In this document: one piece after another, positions 1 to 10,350 of the stretch
Layout: each line of letters opens with the position of its first letter
Numbering within the stretch: position 1 is the stretch's first letter
Source of the DNA: Stromatinia cepivora
Lineage: Eukaryota > Ascomycota > Leotiomycetes > Helotiales > Sclerotiniaceae
Reading direction: 5' to 3'
Assembly (NCBI GenBank): GCA_014898415.1
Contig: RCTD01000003.1
Location: 2,604,001-2,668,000 of the forward strand
Length of the DNA: 64,000 nt
Made by a program: the position numbers and the translations under genes
The notes under the pieces: generated by a model
Databases searched by the model: none
What the model was told of the DNA's origin: nothing
The model's input: the letters and a program-made list of their open reading frames with translations, nothing else

Positions 1-222
1 AAGATTAGCGCATATGTGTTACTTATTATCTACTCAGCGAATAAGTAACATCTTACATCACGACGATATCAACAGCCAGAACTTCAATACTTCATCTCAA
101 TGATCAAGCTTGGTGTTGAATATTGAATATTGAATCTTGAATTTGTTATTATCATTACCGTAAAGTATCGCTACCAATAATACTCCCTTTCCCTCCTTTT
201 TACCCAGGTTTCATCTTGTAAT

Positions 223-2112
223 CTATTCTCGTTTTACCCTTCTAAAAACACTTCCACTCCATCCATCATCTGTTACAATCTGCTCTCGAATGAGCTTGTA
301 CCCACCAATTCTGGGTAAAATGTGAGCCCAGATCAACCAATAGATAGCTCCTGCGCCAAAGAACGCAATTCCGACAACACAGTGGAGGTAATATGGCAAG
401 CTCTTGTACACATTTTGGCCAGCACCAGGTGGGACAAATGGTGCAACGACCAGATAGACATTGGAGAGGAGGAAAAACAACACCACTGGCCAAGTGGCAC
501 GGAAAGGTGGGGCCCAGTGTTGTGGATGGCGATCCCCTGAGAATGGTCGAACGTAAAGAATAAGCAAAGCCAGTGATACGAAGACATTTATCACTGCAAG
601 TGGATATGAGATAACGCTGAGTCGCGTTAGTTATAGTCAAAGACATCTCAAGAGACTAGGGCAAAAGCGAAGTACATACTTCAGGATGAAATTGTAGGCA
701 TCTCCTGGTGGTGGAGCCAGCATAATGACTACAGAGACAAGCCAGTGCTCGAAGAGTCCCATGAATGGAGTGTTGAAAGGCTTGTTACTTGCCCAAAGCC
801 TGGAGAATGGCAAAATGCCTTCTCGGGCAATTTCTTGTACAACTACTAATGGTAAGCATGAAGTTGCAAGGGATGTTGAAGCGGAGGTGACATACTCCTG
901 CCTTGAGAAAAGATGACACTAAGGACATTTCCGAAAGCTGAGAGGGCGACAAAAACGGACAATACACGCTCGGCTCTGGGTCCGAACATGTTCCTGAAAA
1001 ATGAAGCAGCCAAAATACGACCCGATGTCATGATTTCTTCCTTTGGCACGGCAGCGAAATATGCAATCTAAATCCCGCATCAGTATCGTTTCCATGAAAA
1101 GCTCAGACAATCACCCACATTTGCAAGCATGTAAAGTACTCCAACAATAGCCAGAGCCGTCGGCGCAGCCATCTTGAGGGTCTTGACTGGATTTTTGGTT
1201 TCAGAGAGCGCATAATTGGCATTGCTGTAGCCAATATAACTCCAAATAACGTTATACAGAGCTGTAACAACTCCATAACTACGCAGAGTTAGACGACAAC
1301 TAAGAATGATAGAATTTTACTGACGCGCTACCAGTCGTTCCCTCGAAGGCATTTGTGAAATTGTTCGGCTTTTCAACTTTCAAATGGCCGCCAAGCGCGA
1401 CGAAACCCGAGATGATGATCAAGAGAAGAATCAGAAGTTTGATGATGCCCAAAAGGTTCTGGAGCCTTAACCCCCATTTTACAGAGAATCCATGGATCAG
1501 AAACGCGGCAGTGATACAAGCCAATCCGACACCACGCTGATTCCAACGAGTTACCTCAATTTCAGCTGCACTGAGGATGTATTCACCAAATACCACAGAA
1601 TTCGAACCCGCCCATCCCAGTAGCACGACATACATTGCATACATACTAGTGACGAGGAATTTGGGCTTTCGGAAAACATATTCAAGATAATTTTTTTCAC
1701 CACCGTTCCGTGGAAGTCCAGTCCCGAATTCCATATATGTCGCAAGACCGGCAGCAGCAATCAGCATACCTGCAACCCAAATGAAAAGAGTAAGGCCAAC
1801 AGATCCGGAAAGTGCAAGAATGGTACTTGGAGTTGAGAAGATTCCGGTTCCGATCATGCGATTGAAGATCAGGAATATGGCGGAAACGGGACCAATTTGA
1901 CGGCGCGAGTCATTGGTTCGATATGCTGATCCATCTTCTTCTATCTAGAAATCAGAAATTACGAACTATGAGAAGTAGCCGATCATTGGAATGGCGGTTG
2001 TACCTTGACTGTGGTCGCTTGGTGTTTCAATTCCTGTCTTGGCGTCCTTTCCAACTTGGTCCGTACTGCCATATCTAGGAGGACTCGATGAGTCTTTCGA
2101 ATAGTCTCTCAT
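223..2112 (-). CDS. Mup1-like amino-acid (methionine-type) permease, six exons
   Basis: A plasma-membrane amino-acid/proton symporter of the APC/LAT superfamily, most like fungal high-affinity methionine permeases. Exons 2004-2112, 1325-1940, 1119-1278, 896-1067, 680-845 and 223-616 keep phase throughout and give 538 residues. After a hydrophilic N-terminus of about 60 residues, the first membrane segment carries the family signature MIGTGIFSTPSTIL. About a dozen hydrophobic segments follow, and the tail is short and basic (RRVKRE). Splice sites are canonical GT-AG, the last donor being GTATGT. The start is the first ATG giving an open exon that joins exon 2 in phase. Family assignment is confident. 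The methionine substrate is inferred from overall resemblance, and other LAT substrates remain possible. Confidence 0.85.
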
Positions 2113-2880
2113 GTCTTTGTTATTGAAATGGAGGTTCAGAGATCCTGCCGGCCTTGAAAGATTCTGATGTCCTTACTGTTTCGTGGATTCGGGGTTCTTA
2201 AATGTCTCAAAGTTCTTTGAGGTTATGATTTATGTACGAGGGGGTAAAAGTACGTGGTACTTGCTAACAATACAACATAGGAAAAAGGTACGGAAAACCA
2301 TCAGATAGGAATCGGACGATTCTTAAGTGTATATACAAATATGAGAAATACGGTGAGCTGAAGACGTGATTGAAAAATGATACTTATCCAAGCCTCAAGC
2401 AGCAGTCAACAAGTCCAAATCGAGATAACATGACAGATGTGAAGTCAGGCATGTCAGGGGGTGAACCAAAAGTTGTCAAAAGTTTCGGGTTTAAGTGGAT
2501 CCTCATAGGTAACTCATTTTCTCATCATTGGTCAAATTGCCAATGTGTTCCAATATATATGATTTCATCATCATGATGCGAGTATTGTTAGGTAAAATTT
2601 GCGATGTCGTGATCGTGCCCAGCGGGAGCTACATAATAATTTTCTCCGATTGCCCCACTCACTGTACCAGTAAGGTTATCTAACTTCACACAGCCTCATC
2701 TACGTCGTTGCATCTATGGATCCTTATCCTTCACACAAATCAGACATTCTAGGCCCTCCGCAATTCTCGCGAAATATCGCAGGGTGTTGGGTAAGGTTAT
2801 CCAGCAGAGGCAGACAAATTAGAGAAAACTGCCAGACAACAGTATAATTATCTCCTATTGACCTGCTTCAATATCTACTC
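2113..2880. other. Intergenic: upstream of the permease, downstream of the SDR gene
   Basis: Both neighbours are on the minus strand, so this stretch holds the permease 5' region and the far downstream side of the SDR gene's stop. I see no coding signal, RNA gene or clear repeat. Confidence 0.6.
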
Positions 2881-3849
2881 TCACTTGAGCGACTCGAATT
2901 TCACGTTCTCCTGATCGTCCTTTGCCAAATAGTTGACAGTCCAATTCCACAAATCCTCTTGTTTATTCTCATCATAACTATCCACACTCGACTTTATCTC
3001 CTCGAGTCCCTCAAAATACCTACCCGTGGCGCCCTCAACATCAGCGCCAATCGCTAGTCTGGCAAGTGCAGCACCCGACTCCGCCGGTGTATGTGTATTC
3101 GCCATTACAAGCAGACGAAGTAAACCAAGCAAGTGTGGCAGCACTGAATTCCAAAGCCATTTCACAAATTCATTTGCTTCTCGTGCTAATCCCGTGCCGG
3201 GCATAAGACCTGGATCCATAGCTGTAACAGTAATATGACGCTCTGGAGCGCGCTCACTGAGCTTACGCGATAGTGCGTAGGCGAAGAGCACATTGCAGAG
3301 TTTGGCGGTTGTGTAACGTTTGCGCCCGGGAATCTTAATCATGGATTCTGGAGGATGAGCGAGATCCTCAGCGGTGTTGTATTCTGGTTCAGGTAGACCA
3401 GACTTTTGTGCTGGATCGTGCGTACCACTTGAAGTAAGAACGACACGAGAATCTGGCGCGAGATGCGGGCATAGAAGGAAGAAAAGCAGTGCGTGGCCAA
3501 CGTGAGCAACGGCGAAAGTTTTTTCCAGCCCCTCAGGCGTCATCACTAGTCCAGCTGGAAATTGGAGGCCAGCGTTTAATACCAGAGCTTTGATTCGTGG
3601 CTTTGTAGAATCAGATATCCATTTCTCGGCAAAGCTTTGAATGTTTTTTGAATCTGAGAGGTCGAGTTGCATGAAGATTGTGTTTTCTTGATGCAGAGTT
3701 TTGTTGATGGTTTGGGCAGAATTGTCTTTGTCAGAACGTGAAGCAATGACGATAAGGTAGTCTGGATGCTCTTTTGCTATCTTGAGTGCAGCTTGGTAGC
3801 CCAGGTTCATCGTTCCGCCTGTGATGATAATGGAATATTTGTAAGTCAT
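2881..3849 (-). CDS. Short-chain dehydrogenase/reductase (SDR), 322 aa
   Basis: A single-exon NAD(P)(H)-dependent oxidoreductase of the classical SDR family. The Rossmann nucleotide-binding motif TGGTMNLG is at residues 10-17 and the structural NAG motif is near residue 90. The catalytic Ser lies in VVLTSSGTHDP, and the catalytic YxxxK is YTTAK near residue 178. The region after it (VTAMDPGLMPGTGLAR) matches the cofactor/substrate loop of protochlorophyllide-reductase-like and ketoreductase-like fungal SDRs. A hydrophobic stretch follows (LLGLLRLLVMANT). There is no signal peptide. The substrate cannot be told from the sequence. The start is the ATG ten residues before the glycine motif, as usual for the family. 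Confidence 0.88.
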   Translation of the reverse strand: MTYKYSIIITGGTMNLGYQAALKIAKEHPDYLIVIASRSDKDNSAQTINKTLHQENTIFMQLDLSDSKNIQSFAEKWISDSTKPRIKALVLNAGLQFPAGLVMTPEGLEKTFAVAHVGHALLFFLLCPHLAPDSRVVLTSSGTHDPAQKSGLPEPEYNTAEDLAHPPESMIKIPGRKRYTTAKLCNVLFAYALSRKLSERAPERHITVTAMDPGLMPGTGLAREANEFVKWLWNSVLPHLLGLLRLLVMANTHTPAESGAALARLAIGADVEGATGRYFEGLEEIKSSVDSYDENKQEDLWNWTVNYLAKDDQENVKFESLK

Positions 3850-5353
3850 TTTGCAAGTTTGTGTTGTTGTTTTTGGTGTTTTGTCGAATGAAAGCGACTG
3901 GCAAGTTATATTCTAGCTTGAAGACGAGGAAGATGTACAATTTGTTACAGTTACTCCCATGGAGGCGCAGATTTATATCCGATATTATCATGTTGCAATT
4001 CGTTACTCTGGCTTGGAATAATACATTCGCGTCATATATCTGCCTAGACTTCTAGACAACCCTTACTACAAATTGACTCCCTCCAATACTACCCAATTAC
4101 CATTACATAATTCTTATTGGTGAATAGTTACGAGTACATATCTATCTTGGGTAAAAGATGAAACGAAGATGACATTGCAAAGCAAATGGGCTGGCTAGCA
4201 AGGCCCAAGGGGATATGCATGCGGGTGGGAATGCAAGCCACCATTCGGCTAGATAAACGCGCACCGGTTATCACTATCGAATCATTTCTTCAACTGGGTT
4301 TGCATATACCCCAGAGGTCAGGGCTCAGCAGCTTGCATAATGATAAGGTGTATTGATAAATTATTGGTCACTCATATTCGAGCTACTCACCTTCCAGAAT
4401 TCGAGTATTTTTATTTTTTGCTTGCGTATGTAAGCATGTGCATGGATGATGGGCTCATTAGTTTCGAGGTATTCAAGGAGTTATGCTAACATTTGTTAAA
4501 ATGGTTCACTATCTAGATAACCACGAATGGGCGAATAACTACTGTATTCGGGGTATGAAAGCAAAATATTTGGACATTTTCGTGGCATATCTATCCATCT
4601 CTGATTAATAGTTCAAAATCAAAAGGTTGATGACTACAAGCCTTCATTTATGAAGTAACTCGATTACCTGTCTAATGAGCATTTCTGGGTGTAACAGTAT
4701 TGTAAACCCACGAAACTCTTCTTCTCTCAGTTCTACTTGTCATTTATCAAGTAATCGCGTTTGTACGTTACTTGTATTTCTCTAGTCTTGCTTTTGTTGG
4801 GAAACTTGATACTCAAGTGGTATCTATGGCCCTGGAATTCGGGCAGGCCCGGTGATTGCATGATGATTGCATGGTTATTGCATATTGATTGTATGGTGAA
4901 GAGAACTAGTTGGTTTAAGATTGGTGCAGTATGGATCTGTTGCTGTATGAAGGTCATGTTCTTCGATCTTACTTTTCACGGGGCAGAAGACATGTGGCTT
5001 CGACCTGTTACCCACTTCCTCATAGTCAGTTTCTTTTTCTTTTAATGCACCTATTCTTCAAGTTGATGTCATTCATTCTTATTATAAGTGAGAGGGAGGG
5101 TAGAATGGGCATTTTGAAATAATATTAATTTTTAAAGGGTGAGAACTTTTCAAGAGCATAGTTGCAATCTTTCTCCTTAGTCATAATATTTAATTTAAAT
5201 TCGAATGGATTAAGTTGCTTAGATGTCATATACGTTTGCTCTATACCTGATCTTTTACAATCGAAAATATCGTCAAGCCGCTAGTGGCCAGTTTTATATA
5301 CCCTAGTAGTCCCTCTTTTTACCCTCCTCCCCCACAAAAGAAGTACCTTAAAA
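3850..5353. other. Intergenic region, no gene seen
   Basis: About 1.5 kb between two minus-strand genes. Short open frames occur on both strands but none has recognisable domains, splice context or sustained codon bias. There is an AT-rich patch around 5120-5240. I see nothing supportable. Confidence 0.5.
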
Positions 5354-6732
5354 CTAGACATTAGGGTTCCTTCTTATTATACCGCCTCCTCTTGGGACAC
5401 GACAATTTCGATTGATCCAACCAGCAGTGATGTTTTCCTGTGCCCATGGTCTGACGTTCAGGGGAAACCCCGCGTGCGCACCAGCCACTGTTAAAGTCCC
5501 ATTAGCAATCGCTGGTGCATTTCCGGCCGTAGCGTTATGTGCAACCTGAAGTCGTTGCAGATCTCGGACTTCGCCAGCCAAAGGTCTGCCGCGTGCGGGG
5601 GGAGCAGCGGGAGTAATATATCGACTAACACCACAGTAGATGTCAACATCAGAAAACATTCATTAAGGGGAGAACGCAGCGAGAAAGTGGAGCATCACTC
5701 ACTCCCATGCCCTATTCCAGGCGTCTTCAACTTTCCTCGGCTGTAAACGCCTATTATGTGCACGGTCGCTTTCGGGAACCATGAACACTACGTTTTGAAT
5801 TGTAGCAGCCCGTTGTGCAGGAGTACCGTATGCCTTAGTCAGACCCGGATCGCGAAACCAGCCCACAATCGCACAAACAATATTCCTGTAAGATTGGATG
5901 ATCAGCAGTTGCCTATTGGATAAAGATTAGGATGAAGATGAGAAGCTCAAGCTGTGTTAGGAATCAAAACGAATGTATATGAGGAGACATATAAGTGGAG
6001 TTTGAGTTAGGAATCCGAAACATCACTTGGATCAAAGAATATAAATTCTTTGAAATAATAAAACTTACTCGGCTGAATTTATAAACCCATGCCCTGATCT
6101 ATATCCCACCAAAGGAAACGCAATAGAATTGGGTGGCACGAGCCTCCATTCCTCTGCATCCATATCATCCGAACCGATGTCACTATCATTGTCTGGAAGA
6201 CCTTCCCTAATTTCAAAGGCGTGATCCATTACATTTTGGATTGCCAATCTCAGTTGGAAATCAGGGTTATGTCTTCCAACAGCTATTGTTGCCGGCGGAG
6301 GCGGCGGAAGAAGTTGGGGAGGATCATCGACCCTGGTCGCGATTACCATATCGGGCGTTCTACCACCATGTCCTAAAGTCCCAAGTCGACCTGTACACAG
6401 GTGAAAGTTATCATTTGGCCATCTAAGCACCTTAACAAGTACATGTGAGAGGATTGCATACCACTAAAAGCCATCGTTTCTGTATCGCCCAAGGAAGGAT
6501 TGGGCAGCAGGGCTAGCTGGGCTTGTATCTGGCCATTAGGGTCCACCACTCTAGCACCTGCACGAGCCGCCCATGCAAAAGGGTTTGGTCCTAATTTATC
6601 GCGTGTCATGAGGCCAGTGAGTTGTAATACTATTGCTTCATTATCGACATCGAGGATATCTCCTTGGACAAGGAAGTAGTTTGGTTGATCAAACGGGGCA
6701 ACCTGGAGTTGCTGACGGATTTGTTGTGCCAT
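5354..6732 (-). CDS. Divergent macro-domain-like protein, four exons, 348 aa
   Basis: Exons 6462-6732, 6069-6390, 5703-5885 and 5354-5624 are joined by canonical GT-AG introns with phase kept (1047 nt). Residues 20-225 follow the order of a macro (ADP-ribose-binding) domain: strand plus Gly-Asp (LVQGDILDVDNEAIV, 21-35), a helix-like WAARAGARVVD where macro domains have the alanine-rich helix, GDTETMAF then PDMVIATRV matching the 'GYxLPAKYVIHTV' strand, and SIAFPLVGYRSG (179-190) matching the 'SIAFPxIGTGxxG' phosphate loop. The usual NAAN asparagine region reads VLQLTG, so catalysis is doubtful. An acidic and proline-rich insert lies between. The C-terminal ~120 residues are unassigned. The gene structure is well supported; the domain call is inference from motif order. 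Confidence 0.72.
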
Positions 6733-7547
6733 AGCTATAAGTCAGATATATATAATATCGATGTTTTACACACATGAAGGAAGGTGCTCCGGAAAGTATG
6801 AAGGGGATTTACTACATTTTGATTTATTTCTCATCCTCTCCGAGTCCCAATGGGGTGGCCAGATGTTCAAGACCCCTTTGTTTGAATAGCAGAGCCGAGA
6901 TACTAACCCATTTGCGGAGAGGTACTACTCGAGTAGTTGGTATGAAGATAAAGATAAAGATAAAGATTACTAGGGAAAAATAACTTCCATTATACGAAAC
7001 ACAAGGGACCTTTGTTCACGACAGACAAGAAACTTTCGAAAATCAATTGATATTTAAGTACACATTTGCGGTACCTGTCCTTGTGGACGACATCTCATTG
7101 CTAAGGAGACCGCTGTAAATGAAAACAAACTGCGCAATATTCCCATCTTAAATGAAAATACATCTTTAACGCCCCCAATTTCCTATTCGCGCAGTCTTTG
7201 GCTGGTATTGAAGATGCTATCCCACAATGGAAACATAGGTTCATTGACCGAATCAGAATACTCCTGTAATATTTGTTTTGTCACCTTCCTCTCACATCCC
7301 TGGATGGATTCTGCTATAACACCGCCGCCGATACATTATGAGTAGACACTCGATGATAACTAGGGCACATCTCGGGTATTCGAGTACCCTCAATTCCTGA
7401 CTAGATCCACCAATATTTGTAATCGATGGCAACCTTACTCTCCGCCGCATGACCGTCGAGCCCATAACCAAGTCGTGAAAAAACCATAATCCCACTAAAT
7501 TTCCCATCGTAGCGAGAATCATATTGCCTCTCAACAAAACACCAAAG
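6733..7547. other. Intergenic region, no gene seen
   Basis: This lies between the start of the macro-like gene and the stop of the F-box gene, so it serves as upstream region for the former. A short AAGATA tandem run occurs near 6944-6967. No coding or RNA signal. Confidence 0.5.
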
Positions 7548-8922
7548 TTACCAACCTGAAAACTCTGAATCATCAGTTTCCTGCCCGTCATCATCCGAAC
7601 TTTCCACACTTTCCGATTCTGTCCAGGAATCACGCCCAGAGTCCTCGAACGTTACCGGCTTTTCAGCATCTGTGTAGTTCAAAGCGCACTTGCTCTCAAG
7701 GCAATCATGATCGTCTGAGTATTCAGAGTCGTCCTCGTGTTCCTGACAAATTCTCTGGAATCTGGCCTCTCTCCTCTCGCGTCTCATTTCGATACGATTT
7801 CGTCTGGCCTCTTGTCTTGGCCCCTTGGCTTGTCGACGTGCTTCGTGTCGTTCTTCCTGTGCCTTGGCTTTCTTCCGAGCTACTTCTGCTTCCGTCCTAC
7901 GGATATATCTCTTTAGGATCTTGAGAGACTTGGGGCCATGATATATCGGGTTTTGGCCATAATCGAAAAAAGTTAGGGTCTTAGGAAACCAGCTGTGGAT
8001 GACATCTCTAACACATACCTTCCTGGTTCTGGCTGGCCGAGACAAGGGTTTTTCAAAGATACCAGTTTCCCAGGGTTTAACGGAATGGGAGGTGAATAAC
8101 GTAATTTTCTTCGTAGAAACTCCTTCCTTTCCGCCAAATCTATCATGGTAGAGTCCAAAATTGGCGATGTTGGTCAAAGATACTGAAACAGCGGCCACGC
8201 GATCAAGGTAGTTGAAGATCTTACTGAAGATCTCTAGAGGGAGAAAAATGGCCTCTCCATTTCTCGTCACAAGGTTCGGAAGTCGCTTCGTTCCTAGTGT
8301 ATGTTCGAGTCGTTTGTCTTTCAAGAAGCCACGTCCTCTCTTTCTCTCACAACGAAGAGTCGTAATCAACAAAGGTTTTGGCTCTAACTCTGGTAGCACT
8401 TTGTCATCATCACCTGTTTTGATAATATTAGATTAAATTCAAAACAGGGGTTGAGGAGCAAACTTACGCAGGCGCCGAATCTCATGATACCAAGGATCAT
8501 CGGAATCAGCCATATAATCCTCATAATCTGTTTCTGCTTCATCTGACCATTCACTCTCAGAGGATTCTTCCTCGTCATCACCGTCCGTACCATCATCATC
8601 AGTTTTTTCTGATTCTTCTTCCTCGACGTCTTCTGCTTCATCATCGGCATCCGTGCCATTGGTATCGCTTTCTTGTTCGAGCCCATCCCCAGGTGAAGCT
8701 AAAAGCAATGTTAGATCATCGTCAAAAGAATGGTTATTGAAATTACTTACCAGCGAGCGGTATCTCTTCCTCTGGCTCAGGTGATTCTATCTTCACCTCT
8801 GGCATTCCTGCATCTGGCTCTGGTGCCTCTATCTCTGGCTCGGGACTATCAACCCGGGCCTTCTTAGCTAATCGCGGTGAGCGGCGAACTGAATTTGAAG
8901 CTTGCTTCCTCTTAGGTGCCAT
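7548..8922 (-). CDS. Acidic F-box protein, three exons, 422 aa
   Basis: Exons 8751-8922, 8468-8698 and 7548-8413 join in phase (1269 nt). The N-terminus is basic (MAPKRKQ) with proline/glutamate repeats. Residues ~58-130 are extremely acidic (Glu/Asp/Ser runs). Residues ~189-225 are an F-box: LPLEIFSKIFNYLDRVAAVSVSLTN followed by FGLYHDRF. A charged R/E/A-rich single helix follows (~290-345), then a second acidic tail. F-box proteins usually join Skp1 in SCF ubiquitin ligases and recruit substrates; no substrate-binding repeats are visible here. The last codon is followed directly by TAA, so no further exon is needed. A nuclear location is a guess from composition. Confidence 0.78.
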
Positions 8923-10350
8923 TGTTTTTGATTAGTATTTGAAAGATGAGCCGAGGGAGATGGCAGGGTATGATCTTCGCAAAGTTGATGAATGGTTTCC
9001 TTCGAGAGTTTGAAGTCAAGTTCCTCAAAAGTTTTGTCAGATTATTTGTTGGAAGCTGACTGTGGTGATATTTGAATGAAAGAAGAAGTATTGCAAAAGA
9101 AAAATAGATGGAGAAGGAAAGGGCAGTCTTGTTCAGCCTGGATTGTATTCTGAGACTGTTTATCAAACAAGTGTAATAAGTTCTTGATTGAAAGGCTTTG
9201 TAAATCTGTGAAAAGGTATCTTTGAATGGAGGTTAACGATGGAAGAAGTTTTCGGAGGAACAAGAGCTTCGGTGTGGGGTTATAACCACATTGTCATATC
9301 TACTACGGTTTGGTTATTCACTGTTAAATGAGCCCATCCATAGATGAATACAGCCCTTCTTCCGAAGGCCGAAAGCCCGAGCTCAAATTAGTTAGGTATG
9401 ACCAAATTAAATTACATTGTATTATGTTCAGCTAAGAGCTTCAGATAATAAGGGTTCCAAGATGCAAGATTTTCTTATATTTCCCACTTTTCTTTGACTT
9501 TATGATGGTATATGTATATAAGAGATTCATTTGGAAGTTATTGACAAGTATATATTTCATTGAGCTGCCCCAGCTAGAGAAGTTTTCAAGTGATCCATAG
9601 AAAATATCTGCAATGAAGACTGACTTCCCACGTTTGTATACGGCCGGGGCCAATTATTGTCATTGTTTGAGTCACCAACTATGATAGCTTTGTTTGGCAT
9701 ATATGACTACTACAGTTACAATAAACTCATGGGAAGAAAACATAGCATACACATTACAAATACAAATAAATACAGTGTATGTCTGACTCAGAATACTCTA
9801 GTACCCTAGTACCTACTAGGTAGCTCCAGCTAGATTAATGTTTTGCCGAATTCCTTTAATTTCAGGATTGCTGTATAACAAGTGAATTCCACTAACAGTC
9901 ATCAAACAAATTCCAAGACCCAGGAGAGTGTGGCGTACAGCAGTCATGCTTGCCAGCTTGATATTTTGATATACCAAATATAGAACAAATATTGACCACA
10001 GCCTTTTCAACAACTTGCGGCAGGTGTAACGAATACTTTCGTTGCTAGCAGGGCGTATGGTAAATATGAGTGTTGCTCCGGGTAAATGAATAATTCCGCA
10101 CTAACATTCCTATGAATGAAGATAGTCATCGGTTGAAAGCATAGAAACTATTGGCATTCGTGTTCTTCGAGGCGCAGATCCGGATGACTCCATCAGATAT
10201 CACGGCCGACCCCCAGCAAGGTCTTACGTCATAAAGACGGATGCGCCGGTACAAAGTGACAAATCATAAACTCGAATTCTATGTAACGCTCATCTCAAGA
10301 ATAAAGATTGAAGGGCTGGCTAGGTTCAATATGCTATGTGCTATGTATTA
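8923..10350. other. Intergenic region between F-box and PRP2 genes
   Basis: About 1.4 kb. A 65-codon minus-strand frame at 9816-10013 has a hydrophobic segment but no upstream splice context or family resemblance, so it is not called. Nothing else is supported. Confidence 0.5.

Noticed and set aside
9816..10013. 65-codon minus-strand frame with one hydrophobic segment
   Set aside because: No recognisable family, no upstream exon or splice support; chance frame likely.
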